A DNA stretch of 64,000 bases from CALOBA01 sp942491465 (GTDB taxonomy: Bacteria > Pseudomonadota > Gammaproteobacteria > Chromatiales > Chromatiaceae). A program made the translations under genes and the position numbers. Below, piece by piece: positions 19,719 through 28,547 of this stretch; position 1 is the stretch's first letter; each line of letters begins with the position of its first letter. The DNA lies in NCBI GenBank assembly GCA_942491465.1, contig CALOBA010000059.1, forward strand, positions 1 to 64,000, read 5' to 3'. The notes under the pieces are model-generated. The model ran no database searches, was not told where the DNA came from, and saw only the letters and a list, made by a program, of their open reading frames with translations.

Positions 19719-21059
19719 ATGTCCAGCCTGTTGATCGTCAACGCCCGCATCATCAACGAGGGCCAACGCATCGAGGGAGACCTGCTGGTCAAGGACGGGC
19801 GCATCGACGCCATCGGCGCCGACCTGCAAGGCCGCCCGGCCGAACGTACCATCGACGCCGCCGGCCGGCTGCTGATGCCCGGCATGATCGACGACCAGGT
19901 CCACTTCCGCGAGCCCGGCCTGACCCACAAGGCCGACTTCACCACCGAGTCCCGCGCCGCCGTGGCCGGCGGCATCACCAGCTTTATGGAGATGCCCAAT
20001 TCCCGGCCGCCGACGCTGGACCTCGACGCCCTGGAGGCCAAGCACGCCCGCGCGGCCGAGGTCTCGCGGGCCAACTACAGCTTCTATCTCGGCGCCAGCA
20101 ACGACAACATCGACGCCATCCGCGCCGTGCGCGTCGGCCAAGCCTGCGGCGTCAAGGTGTTCATGGGGGCCTCCACCGGCAACATGCTGGTGGACGACGA
20201 GCAGACCCTGGAGGCGATCTTCGCCGACAGCCCGCTGCTCATCGCCACCCACTGCGAGGACACGCCCATCATCCTCGCCAACGAGGCCGCCTACCGCGAG
20301 CGCTACGGCGAGGACGTGCCCATGTCCGCCCACCCGCTGATCCGCTCCGAGGACGCCTGCTGGCGGTCGTCGTCGCTGGCCGTGGAGCTCGCCCGCCGCT
20401 TCGACGCCCGTCTGCACGTCCTGCACATCACCACCGCCCGCGAGCTGGATCACTTCCAGCCGGGACCGGTCAAGGGCAAGCGCATCACCGCCGAGGCCTG
20501 CGTCCATCACCTCTATTTCGACGAGCGCGACTACGCCGAGAAGGGCGCGCTGATCAAATGCAACCCCGCCATCAAACGCCCCGAGGACCGCGAGGCCCTG
20601 CTCGCCGCCGTCGCCGAGGGGCGTATCGACTGCATCGCCACCGACCACGCCCCGCACACGCTGGAAGAGAAGGCCGGCACCTACTTCAAGGCCCCGGCCG
20701 GCCTGCCGTTGGTCCAGGACGCGCTGCCGTCGCTGTTCACCCAGGTCCAGGCCGGTCGCTGGGACCTGGAGACCCTGGTCACCCGCACCAGCCATGCCGT
20801 CGCCGATGCCTTCAACATCCACGAGCGCGGCTACCTGCGCGAGGGCTACTGGGCCGACCTGGTCCTCGTTGACCCGAATCGGCCCTACGTCGTCGAGCGC
20901 GAGGCCGTGCTCGCGAAATGCGGCTGGTCGCCGTTCGAGGGCCGCGTGCTGCCGGCGCGGGTGGACTGCACCATCGTCAACGGCGCGGTCGCCTACGAGG
21001 ACGGCAAGGTCAACGACGGCCCCCGCGGTCGGCGGCTGCAGTTCGGGGCCGTGCGCTAA
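19719..21059 (+). CDS. pyrC: Dihydroorotase, class I type
   Basis: The protein has 446 residues. It belongs to the amidohydrolase superfamily and closes carbamoyl-aspartate to dihydroorotate in pyrimidine synthesis. Metal-site motifs are DDQVHFREPGLTHKADF (~60-76), with the H-x-H equivalent seen as DQVHFRE, CGVKVFMGAS (~143-153, carrying the bridging lysine), THCEDTP (~179-185), HVLHITTA (~230-237) and ATDHAPHTLEEK (~307-318). GAGGT precedes the ATG by 6 bases. The length matches the long class I enzyme rather than the ~345-residue E. coli type. It overlaps the convergent Trypco1 gene by 4 bp. Confidence 0.93.
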   Translation: MSSLLIVNARIINEGQRIEGDLLVKDGRIDAIGADLQGRPAERTIDAAGRLLMPGMIDDQVHFREPGLTHKADFTTESRAAVAGGITSFMEMPNSRPPTLDLDALEAKHARAAEVSRANYSFYLGASNDNIDAIRAVRVGQACGVKVFMGASTGNMLVDDEQTLEAIFADSPLLIATHCEDTPIILANEAAYRERYGEDVPMSAHPLIRSEDACWRSSSLAVELARRFDARLHVLHITTARELDHFQPGPVKGKRITAEACVHHLYFDERDYAEKGALIKCNPAIKRPEDREALLAAVAEGRIDCIATDHAPHTLEEKAGTYFKAPAGLPLVQDALPSLFTQVQAGRWDLETLVTRTSHAVADAFNIHERGYLREGYWADLVLVDPNRPYVVEREAVLAKCGWSPFEGRVLPARVDCTIVNGAVAYEDGKVNDGPRGRRLQFGAVR

Positions 21060-21379
21060 CCGTCGCCGGTCTTGTTCGGCTGCCAGCGCAGCTTGACCCT
21101 GAAGTTGGCCTCGTCAATGGTGCGGGCGATCAGGGCGCCCACCTCGCCGGAGAGCCTGAGGCCGAACTCGATCTCGATGTCTTCGGCATCGACCGCGGTG
21201 GACTGGAGCTTCTCGAGCAGCACGCGGGCGGCGGGCAGGGCCGTGTCCAGGGCGTCGGCAAAGTTCGTCGCTTGGTTACGACCGCGGGCAACCGGCTGCA
21301 GGCCGGCAGGGGAGTCCACCGGATCGGTATCGATCAGGATTGTGGTTGCGTCGTCTAGCTGGAAGGTCTCGGTGGCCAT
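21056..21379 (-). CDS. Trypsin-co-occurring domain (Trypco1/CU044_2847) protein
   Basis: The protein has 107 residues from ATG 21379, which has AGGGGC upstream; a longer frame to 21520 has no matching start signals. The pattern MATETFQLDDATTILIDTD followed by DIEIEFGLRLSGEVGALIAR and ANFRVKLRW fits Trypco1, a small beta domain usually found beside trypsin-like proteases or in conflict-system loci. Here no protease or effector gene is adjacent. The -10-like TATCAT at 21414-21419 suggests its own promoter. Its function is not established. Confidence 0.75.
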   Translation of the reverse strand: MATETFQLDDATTILIDTDPVDSPAGLQPVARGRNQATNFADALDTALPAARVLLEKLQSTAVDAEDIEIEFGLRLSGEVGALIARTIDEANFRVKLRWQPNKTGDG

Positions 21380-21413
21380 GGTGGTTGCCCCTGGGCTGAA
21401 AATGCGGGCGGCG

Positions 21414-21419
21414 ATGATA
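21414..21419 (-). promoter_or_regulatory. -10-like element upstream of the Trypco1 gene
   Basis: The minus strand reads GGCTGCTATCATCGCC, with TATCAT 35 bases before the ATG. It matches the boxes seen upstream of acnA and the DHOD-like gene. Confidence 0.4.
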
Positions 21420-21565
21420 GCAGCCGCCTGAGACAGGGCCGTTAAAATTTCCGAATAGCGTCTGTCCCTTGCCGGGCGGCCCGGCGGATTGTCGCGGCGC
21501 GGGCTCAGCTTTTGAGTCACCCCCCACCCTAGGCTCCACCCAATCTCAAACGATAGGGGCAGGTG

Positions 21566-24040
21566 ATGGGCACAGCGGCATCAAGGGTGGTCGACAATCC
21601 GCGGTTGGCGGCGACCGTGCAACACGACGGCGAGCGGCTCGAGCGGCTGCGCGCGGGGCTGGTGGAGAAATATGCCGGGCGCATCACCGGGGAGCTGCGC
21701 ACGCCGGCCAGCGCCGCGCGCCTGCTGCCGCTGCCGGATGATCTGCACCCGCGACTGCGCGGGGCGCTGCAGACCAGGGGCCTGCACCAGCTCTACAGCC
21801 ACCAGCGCGCCGCCTGGGACCTGGCGCAGGCCGGGCGGCACCTGGTGCTGGCGACGCCCACGGCCTCCGGCAAGACCCTGTGCTACAACCTGCCGGTGCT
21901 CGATGCCGTGCTGCAGCGCGGGGCCAAGGCCCTGTATCTGTTCCCGACCAAGGCCCTGGCCCAGGATCAGGTGGCGGAGCTGGTGGCGTTGAATCGGGCC
22001 GGGCAGGGGGGTGCCGACGCGCCTGCGCAGGGGCCCGAGGCCGGCGGCCTCGGCATCAAGGCCTTCACCTTCGACGGCGACACCCCCGGCGATGCCCGCA
22101 AGGCGGTGCGCACCCGCGGCGACATCGTGCTGTCGAACCCGGACATGCTGCACCAGGCGATCCTGCCCCACCACACCAAGTGGGCGCAGTTCTTCGAGTC
22201 CCTGGCCTTCATTGTGGTGGACGAGCTGCACGGCTACCGCGGCGTCTTCGGCGCCCATGTGGCGAATGTCTTTCGCCGGCTGCGGCGGATCTGCCGCTTC
22301 TACGGCGTCGCGCCGCAATTCATCTTTGCCTCCGCCACCATCGCCAACCCCGCCGAGCTGGCCGCGACCCTGGCCGGCGCGCCGGTGGCGGCGGTCACCG
22401 ACAGCGGCGCGCCCCGCGGCGAGCGCCATCTGCTGCTGTGGAACCCGCCGGTGATCAACCCGGATCTGGGCATCCGCGCCTCGGCCCGCTCCCAGAGCAC
22501 GCGCATCACCCGCGCCGCGGTCCGCGCCGGGCTGAAGACCATCGTCTTCGCCCGCTCGCGGCTGATGGTCGAGGTCATCACCAAGTACCTGAAGGACGTC
22601 TTCGATCGCGACCCGCGCCGTCCGCCGCGGGTGCTTGCCTACCGCGGCGGCTATCTGCCCAGTGAGCGGCGCACCGCCGAGGGGGCGCTGCGGGCCGGGC
22701 GGGTCGATGCCGTGGTCAGCACCTCGGCGCTGGAGCTGGGGGTCGACATCGGCGCGCTGGACATCGCCGTGCTGAACGGCTATCCGGGCACCATCGCCGC
22801 CACCTGGCAGCGCCTGGGCCGGGCCGGGCGGCGCAACCGGCCTTGTCTGGGCGTGCTGGTGGCCGGCAGCGACCCGCTGGATCAGTACATGGTGCGCCAT
22901 CCCGAGTTCTTCCTCGGTCGCTCGCCGGAGCATGCCCGGGTCCACCCCGACCAGCTCTTGATCCTGATGGACCATGTGCGCTGCGCCGCCTTCGAGCTGC
23001 CGTTCAGCGACGGCGACGCCTTCGGCGGCGAGGACCTGGCGGAGATGCTCGGCATCCTGCGCGACGACGGGCTGCTGCAGCACCAGGGCGGGCGCTGGTT
23101 CTGGGTCGCCGACAGCTACCCGGCCAACGCCGTGTCGCTGCGCTCGGTGGCCGAGGGCAACTTTGTCGTCATCGACATCACCGACGGCAAGCAGACCATC
23201 ATCGCCGAGGTCGACTGGCAGGGCGCCCCCGGCACCGTCTACGAGGGCGCCATCTACATGATCCAGTCCCAGCCCTATCAGGTGGAGCGCCTGGACTGGA
23301 CCGGCCGCAAGGCCTTCGTGCGCCGCACCCGCGCCGACTACTACACCGACGCCATCGACTACACCCGCCTGAAGATCCTGGATCGCTTCGAGCAGCGGCG
23401 CGACGCGCGCTCGGCCACCGCCACCGGCGAGGTGCATCTGGTCCGCCGCTATCCGGGCTATAAAAAGATCCGCTACTACAGCCACGACAACGTAGGCTAC
23501 GGCCCTATCGACCTGCCGGATCAGGAGCTGCACACCACGGCGGTCTGGTGGCAGGCCCACCCGCTGGCGCTGGAGCAGGCCCTGCCGCGGCGCGAGCACG
23601 CCATCGAGGGCTTCCTCGGCGCCGCCTACGCCCTGCACCATGTCGCCGCCCTGCGCGCCATGGCCGAGCTGCGCGACCTCGGTCGCGCCGTCGGCGACGG
23701 CCAGGGCACCTGGTTCGCCACCGTCGGCGCCAACGGTCGCGGCCAGCTGCGCGGACCGGACAATCGCCCGCTGGACACCGCTGCGCTGACCGACGACCGC
23801 TTCGAACCGACGCTGTTCCTCTACGACAACTACCCCGGCGGCGTCGGCCTCTCGGCACCGCTGTTCGACGCCGCTGCGGCGCTGGTGGACGACGCCGTCG
23901 GGCTGGTGCGCGGCTGCGACTGTACCAGCGGCTGCCCGGCCTGCATCGGCCCGGTCCTGCCGGGCGACGAACAGCGCGCGCAGACACCGAAGGCCGCGGC
24001 GCTGATCGTGCTCGGGCTATTGCAGGTGGAGGCCGGATGA
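21566..24040 (+). CDS. DEAD/DEAH-box helicase with DUF1998 zinc domain, MrfA (YprA)-like
   Basis: The protein has about 824 residues. The superfamily 2 helicase core has Walker A ATPTASGKT (~94-102), motif II VDELHGYRG (~220), motif III FASATIANP (~255), and motifs V/VI TSALELGVDIG and RLGRAGRRNRP (~390-430). The C-terminal third is the YprA-type domain ending in the four-cysteine cluster RGCDCTSGCPACIGP (~784-798). In Bacillus subtilis MrfA acts with the exonuclease MrfB in repair of mitomycin-type DNA damage. Here the next gene, overlapping by 4 bp, is the MrfB-like partner, which strongly supports the same function. The start is the ATG at 21566, preceded by AGGGGCAGG. Confidence 0.9.
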   Translation: MGTAASRVVDNPRLAATVQHDGERLERLRAGLVEKYAGRITGELRTPASAARLLPLPDDLHPRLRGALQTRGLHQLYSHQRAAWDLAQAGRHLVLATPTASGKTLCYNLPVLDAVLQRGAKALYLFPTKALAQDQVAELVALNRAGQGGADAPAQGPEAGGLGIKAFTFDGDTPGDARKAVRTRGDIVLSNPDMLHQAILPHHTKWAQFFESLAFIVVDELHGYRGVFGAHVANVFRRLRRICRFYGVAPQFIFASATIANPAELAATLAGAPVAAVTDSGAPRGERHLLLWNPPVINPDLGIRASARSQSTRITRAAVRAGLKTIVFARSRLMVEVITKYLKDVFDRDPRRPPRVLAYRGGYLPSERRTAEGALRAGRVDAVVSTSALELGVDIGALDIAVLNGYPGTIAATWQRLGRAGRRNRPCLGVLVAGSDPLDQYMVRHPEFFLGRSPEHARVHPDQLLILMDHVRCAAFELPFSDGDAFGGEDLAEMLGILRDDGLLQHQGGRWFWVADSYPANAVSLRSVAEGNFVVIDITDGKQTIIAEVDWQGAPGTVYEGAIYMIQSQPYQVERLDWTGRKAFVRRTRADYYTDAIDYTRLKILDRFEQRRDARSATATGEVHLVRRYPGYKKIRYYSHDNVGYGPIDLPDQELHTTAVWWQAHPLALEQALPRREHAIEGFLGAAYALHHVAALRAMAELRDLGRAVGDGQGTWFATVGANGRGQLRGPDNRPLDTAALTDDRFEPTLFLYDNYPGGVGLSAPLFDAAAALVDDAVGLVRGCDCTSGCPACIGPVLPGDEQRAQTPKAAALIVLGLLQVEAG

Positions 24041-25266
24041 CGACCAGTCTCAAACAGCGTCTGCAGCGTCTGCGCGCCCAGGGCCCCGCACCATCCGTCC
24101 CGATCGAATCGGACCTGGCCGAGCGCCTGCGCCGGCTCGATCCGGCGCGCCGGCGCCCCGCAACCGCAGCGCCCATGGACGACGGGCAGCTCGCCGAGCA
24201 ACTCGGCGCCGAGGTCGTCGCCCCCGGCGTCCTCGTGCTGGAGCGCGCGCGGGCATTGACCGAGCGCCACGGCCGCTGGCGGCTGCAGGGCCTGATCGAG
24301 GCCGTCCCCCGGCTGCTCGACGGCGCCGATCCGCACCCCAACCGCTGGGCCCTCATCGACACCGAGACCAGCGGCCTCGCCGGCGGCACCGGCACCTGGG
24401 CCTTCTGCGTCGGCATCGGCCGGGTCGACGGCGAGCGCCTGCGGTTGCGCCAGTGGCTGCTGACCCGGCTCGACGCCGAGCCGGCCTTCCTCGACGCGGT
24501 GGAGTCGGCCCTGGCCGACACGACCCTGCTGATCAGCTACAACGGCAAGTCCTTCGACCTGCCCCTGCTCGCCACCCGCTTCCAACTCGCCGAGCGCCGG
24601 CCGGGCCTGGAGCGGCTCGCCCATCTGGACCTGCTCTACCCGGTGCGCCGGGCCTTCGCCAGCCGCTGGCCCGACTGCCGGCTCGCCAGCGTCGAGCAGC
24701 GGCTGCTCAACGCCCCACGCAGCGACGACCTGCCCGGCGCCGAGGCCCCCGCGGCCTGGCTCGACTGGCTGCGCCGCGGCGACCCGTCGCGTATTGGCGC
24801 CGTGCTTCGGCACAATCGGATCGATCTGATCTCCCTCGCCGCGCTGCTGCCGGCCCTGGCGGCGGTGGAGCAGGCACCGGGCGACCACGCAGCGGACGCA
24901 GCGGCCATCGCCCGCCACCGGCTGCGATCCCACCGGCCCGAGCAGGCCCTGCGCCTGCTCCAACAGGCCCAGGCCGAGCTCGACGGCGCCGGCGCCCTGC
25001 TGCTCGCGCGCCTGCATCGGCGCCGCGGCGATTGGCCCGCGGCCATCGCCATCTGGCAAACCCTCGCCGGCGCCGGCGAGCCGGAGGCGACCCTGGCCTT
25101 GGCCAAGTACCAAGAGCACCGCGCCGGCGCCTGCGCCGAGGCGCTGCGCCTGGCCGAAGCCCTGCCGTCCGGTCCCGCACGCCATCGGCGCTGCCAGCGC
25201 CTGCGGCGCAAATGCGCGGCCGACGCCCAGGGACGGCTCGACCTGGGTGACCAGCCCGGTCGCTGA
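24037..25266 (+). CDS. DEDD-type exonuclease of the RNase H fold, MrfB (YprB)-like, with TPR-like tail
   Basis: The protein has 409 residues and begins at the ATGA shared with the helicase stop. The nuclease core has ALIDTETSGLAGGTGTW (~105-121; the D and E of motif I), LISYNGKSFDLPLLATRF (~165-182; motif II), HLDLLYPVRR (~196) and HNRIDLISLAALL (~260; motif III Asp). After residue ~300 paired helices (RPEQALRLLQQAQAEL and GDWPAAIAIWQTLAGAG) form a TPR-like region, as in B. subtilis MrfB. The helicase unwinds and this subunit is expected to digest one strand; that division of labour comes from the Bacillus pair. No terminator is visible. Confidence 0.88.
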   Translation: MTTSLKQRLQRLRAQGPAPSVPIESDLAERLRRLDPARRRPATAAPMDDGQLAEQLGAEVVAPGVLVLERARALTERHGRWRLQGLIEAVPRLLDGADPHPNRWALIDTETSGLAGGTGTWAFCVGIGRVDGERLRLRQWLLTRLDAEPAFLDAVESALADTTLLISYNGKSFDLPLLATRFQLAERRPGLERLAHLDLLYPVRRAFASRWPDCRLASVEQRLLNAPRSDDLPGAEAPAAWLDWLRRGDPSRIGAVLRHNRIDLISLAALLPALAAVEQAPGDHAADAAAIARHRLRSHRPEQALRLLQQAQAELDGAGALLLARLHRRRGDWPAAIAIWQTLAGAGEPEATLALAKYQEHRAGACAEALRLAEALPSGPARHRRCQRLRRKCAADAQGRLDLGDQPGR

Positions 25267-25674
25267 TGCGGGCCGGGGCGCGGCCTTGATCATCGTTCCG
25301 GCCACGTGGACGGCAGGCTGCGTGGTCAGGCCATCCTGGCCTGACGAGATCAGGGCTGGAAGCCCTGACTACGCAAGCGCTGCTTGGGCGTCGCGCAGGT
25401 TGCGGGGCGCTGGGGCGATTATCTGCGTCGCGGCGTGCCGCCGAAAGGGAAGGGGCTGCACCGTTATCCTGCGGGAGAGCGTCTGATGGTATGAGTCTGG
25501 AGACCTATGTCGCTTCCCCTCTGTCGGTCCCGCGCCCAACGCCAATCTAACCCGCCGCCAGCAGTGCGGCAGTACTCTTGGCGGCGGGTTTATTGCCGTG
25601 TTAGGCGATTTCATTCGTTCATCTGCCGTTACTCGAGCCTGGCTCATTACTGCTGATTCGCGAGACTCTGTCCG
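25267..25674. other. Gap with dispersed repeats and hairpins
   Basis: No gene is seen. Hairpins lie at 25326-25346 (GTCAGGCCATCCTGGCCTGAC) and 25351-25369. A stretch at 25403-25480 is repeated, diverged, at 36791-36870. A long stem CCCGCCGCCAG/CTTGGCGGCGGG at ~25551-25588 may act as a weak bidirectional terminator between mrfB and the convergent gene at 25675. Confidence 0.45.
25403..25480. repeat. Dispersed repeat, copy 1 (partner 36791-36870)
   Basis: Shared blocks include GCGTGCCGCCG, GGGAAGGGG, GGCTGCA and CCTGCGGGAGAG in the same order and spacing as at 36791-36870. No coding meaning is apparent. Confidence 0.5.
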
Positions 25675-26361
25675 TCAAGGTGCTGCTGTGTACAGGTTTT
25701 CCAACTCGACGGGCCAGGACATCCCGGCTGCCAGGCGTGCCCTGCGCTCGGCCTCGAGGCTCGGTTTGAGCTGCGGGCCGCCGATCGACTGCAGTGCCTT
25801 GATCGCGTCCTCGCGACGCTCTGGGTTCGGGGTCGCGGCGGCGTAGCGCACGAGTACGGGCAGGGTGTCCGAGGTGCCATGCTTGCCGAGGTACAAGAGC
25901 ACGGCGAATGCCCGCCAATCGGGCCAGTCCGGCTCCTTGAGCAGGCGTAGGCTGAGTACGGGGACGACCCGGTCCTGATAGTGTTTGTCCAAGTAGGACA
26001 TCGCGCCGAGTGGCGACGGACTCGGCATCGGCGTGCGTTCCAGCCGTTTCGGTAGGCGATCGAGATAGGCAATTGCCTGATCGTAGAGCTTTCCGGTTTC
26101 TCCATGCCAGCTCAACAGCACTTGACCGAGCAACCGTCTCGCCGGCTCCGGCGCGCTCGCCGCCTGCGTCAGGGCCGGGCGGGCGTTGGCCCGATCCCGG
26201 CGCAGTTGCTGCTCGGCGTTGAGATAGACCCCGCCCACGTTGCGGACGGCCACGGTAACCAGATCGTTCATTGGACTTTCTCCCGAGCTTGGAGCGGGTA
26301 GGGCATAGAGCCACAAAGACAGCATGATCAACGCCACATGCGAGGCGCTTCGAACACTCAT
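25675..26361 (-). CDS. Secreted/periplasmic helical-repeat protein; possible immunity partner of the arginine deiminase
   Basis: The protein has 228 residues from the ATG at 26361, chosen because GGGAG lies 8 bases upstream and the ATG overlaps the stop of the preceding gene (ATGA). Residues 1-29 (MSVRSASHVALIMLSLWLYA and on) are a signal peptide. The mature part is helical, with HEAT-like pairs in the last 100 residues (DWRAFAVLLYLGKHGTSDTL, PERREDAIKALQSIGGPQL). The tight coupling to a PAD-family enzyme without a signal peptide, plus its own export signal, resembles an effector/immunity pair in which the immunity protein guards the periplasm. That is inference; I recognise no immunity family. 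Confidence 0.6.
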   Translation of the reverse strand: MSVRSASHVALIMLSLWLYALPAPSSGESPMNDLVTVAVRNVGGVYLNAEQQLRRDRANARPALTQAASAPEPARRLLGQVLLSWHGETGKLYDQAIAYLDRLPKRLERTPMPSPSPLGAMSYLDKHYQDRVVPVLSLRLLKEPDWPDWRAFAVLLYLGKHGTSDTLPVLVRYAAATPNPERREDAIKALQSIGGPQLKPSLEAERRARLAAGMSWPVELENLYTAAP

Positions 26362-28544
26362 GGCTGAAACTCCCACCAAGGTGCACGGTCCCGGGTGCGC
26401 AGTGTATTGGTCCCGCAGTGCACCTCGCCGAGGGCGACATGGTATTCATACCAGTCGTCCAGAAAGCTGATCGTCAGTCCGTTGCCCGCCAGCTGGTCCT
26501 CCAGATCCTGCTCGAAGAGATCCGTTGTGCCGACGACGGGTCCGAAGGGCTTGGGCACGATACAGTGCTGGTTGATGACCAGCATGTTGACCATGCCGGC
26601 GGTGAGGGCATCGTGGAATAGCGGTTGGTCCTCGTTCGGAAAGTACAGGATCGGTACCTGTACGACATCGGCGGCGGGATCGATGCCGATCGCCGTCTCG
26701 AACTGGCTGCGAACGGCATCCATGCGTGATTGGATGTCGCGGTTGAGCTGGATGAATTCCGTTGCGTCGACGCTCGGCTGGAGATGGACCAGGCCGTTGC
26801 TCAGGATGTCGTCGATACTGATCTCCCCGCTTATCCAGCCGCTGCCGCCCGGAAAATCGCGCCCGCGCAGGAGTCTCTCCGTGCCGTGGGCGGCGCGGTT
26901 GCTGGTGAGGATATCCAGCGCGCGCCCGGGACTTGCCAGCAGCAGCTTGAAGCCGAGCGGCGACGACGCCGGGACGAAGGAGATGATCTCATCCACATGG
27001 CCGACGGCCAGCCAAGAGGTATCGATCTCGATGGGTTCTTGAACGATCTGCGCCCCCAGAAACGCCTCGACTTCTTGGTCGAATCGCTCTCTGGGTCTTC
27101 CAACACCCCCGTAGTAGACTCGTCCCCAGGGATATGCCTTGCCGGCGGAGGACGTGACCGGCCCCGGCGTGACCTCCAGGTTGCCGTTGGAGTCGAAGGT
27201 GCTGCCGCCGCTTGTCGTCGCTGGCAGGTGGTAGCCCAGATTCGCGTCCAGCAGCGAACGAGGAAAGGTCTCCAGGCCGCGTCCACGGGGTGGATGCATC
27301 ACGGTGCGAAGGCCCTGAGTCGGCAGGCTCGCATAGCCGAACTCCATGCAATCCTGCATCCAAACGTCGCCCGCGGAATGCGGTTGCAGATTGCAGCCGG
27401 CAGCCGTCACCAACGGCCCGAGTTCATTACGAAAGCGCTCGTTCGGAGACGGGGTCCTACGGGTGTCCTCGACTACGTAGACGGTCTCTGCGGCATCGAG
27501 ATGATTCGGCATCATCCACGGCGCCACACGCAGCTTCCCGTCTTCTTGATACCTGTTGCCGGCACCATCGCTGACGGTCAGGGTCAGGGTGACCAGGCCG
27601 TCGAAGTCGGCGTTGGCGTAAAGCAGTGCCTCCATACCGAGCGGTAGCTGTTGGAAGCTCAGATCCGAGATCTGCCAGCGTTCCCCGGCGACGGGACCGA
27701 TCTTCTCGTGGGCCCCGCTGTTGCGGTCGTCGAACAGCCTAGCCCGACTGGCATCGTCCGTCGTCATGGAAAGTTCCGCCGTCCAGCTCGCTGGTGGCAC
27801 GGTCTGCCCCGTGCGGCGCAGCTCCACCGGGGCAAGCTCGTCGTTGTCGTTGCCGCCATTGACGACCTCGTCGGTGTTGTCGAGGTCGCTGCGACTCCCG
27901 TCGTCGTCGTTGTCGTTGTTGCACAGCAGGATGGCCCCTTTGTTGCCGGCCCCCCAATTCCAAGTGTCGATGCCGGTGCGGTCATCGTCGACGCCGCCGT
28001 CGCGATTCGCGTCGAGGTGGAGATGGATCTTGACCGGGTCCAGCGTCAGGTCGATGGTGCTGCAATCGCGCTCGGGCACCACGGTGCTCCCGCTTGCGGT
28101 TTCCGGCAGGTACCAGGGCTCGCTGCACTCGGCATGGTATTCGCCGGGCTCGACCTTGCCGAAGTCCGCGATACCCTCGTCCACGTTCGTAGGACGCGGT
28201 GCGATCAGCTCGGTCACGGTGACCGTCATCCCGGGGATAGGCACGCCATCAGGGGTACGGACCCGAACCTTCAGGCAGCCCAGAGGGCAGTCTTCTTCGA
28301 TGTCGTCCGGTGGCCGGTTGCCAGTAGCGGTGTCGCTTACCTTGCCGCCCGCCTCCTCGTAATAGTCCATCCATTCACTGCGCAACCCGGCCTGTTCCGG
28401 GTCATTGGCGTCCAACGGTCGGCGATTGCCGTTCACATCGTATAGCGCGTTGGGTCGGGGATCGGCCTCGTGGGCGGCGTAGATGCACTCGTCGGCCTCG
28501 GCACAGGCCATGTGATTCAAAGGACGGTTGGCGATTCTGCCCAA
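26358..28544 (-). CDS. Bacterial protein-arginine deiminase (PAD)-family enzyme
   Basis: The protein has 728 residues. The C-terminal ~380 residues match the PAD catalytic domain: VWMQDCMEFGY with Asp398, WLAVGHVDEIISFVP with His516 and Asp518, and LGEVHCGTNTLRT with the nucleophile Cys710. These correspond to D350, H471, D473 and C645 of human PAD4, so all four catalytic positions are kept. Residues ~90-165 and ~245-345 look like beta-sandwich domains. Residues 176-238 are an Asp/Asn-rich stretch (DANRDGGVDDDRTG, NNDNDDDGS) suited to calcium binding; vertebrate PADs are calcium dependent. Residues 1-70 have no signal peptide. PADs convert peptidyl-arginine to citrulline. It lies between a small cytosolic gene (3-bp gap) and a secreted-protein gene (4-bp overlap). 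A role as a secreted toxin is inferred, not shown. Confidence 0.88.
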   Translation of the reverse strand: MGRIANRPLNHMACAEADECIYAAHEADPRPNALYDVNGNRRPLDANDPEQAGLRSEWMDYYEEAGGKVSDTATGNRPPDDIEEDCPLGCLKVRVRTPDGVPIPGMTVTVTELIAPRPTNVDEGIADFGKVEPGEYHAECSEPWYLPETASGSTVVPERDCSTIDLTLDPVKIHLHLDANRDGGVDDDRTGIDTWNWGAGNKGAILLCNNDNDDDGSRSDLDNTDEVVNGGNDNDELAPVELRRTGQTVPPASWTAELSMTTDDASRARLFDDRNSGAHEKIGPVAGERWQISDLSFQQLPLGMEALLYANADFDGLVTLTLTVSDGAGNRYQEDGKLRVAPWMMPNHLDAAETVYVVEDTRRTPSPNERFRNELGPLVTAAGCNLQPHSAGDVWMQDCMEFGYASLPTQGLRTVMHPPRGRGLETFPRSLLDANLGYHLPATTSGGSTFDSNGNLEVTPGPVTSSAGKAYPWGRVYYGGVGRPRERFDQEVEAFLGAQIVQEPIEIDTSWLAVGHVDEIISFVPASSPLGFKLLLASPGRALDILTSNRAAHGTERLLRGRDFPGGSGWISGEISIDDILSNGLVHLQPSVDATEFIQLNRDIQSRMDAVRSQFETAIGIDPAADVVQVPILYFPNEDQPLFHDALTAGMVNMLVINQHCIVPKPFGPVVGTTDLFEQDLEDQLAGNGLTISFLDDWYEYHVALGEVHCGTNTLRTRDRAPWWEFQP

Positions 28545-28547
28545 CGA

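Noticed and set aside
28020..28080. Hexamer-like GAC/AAC coding stretch in the PAD gene treated as a repeat
   Set aside because: It encodes an Asp/Asn-rich loop expected in a calcium-binding region and is irregular at the DNA level.
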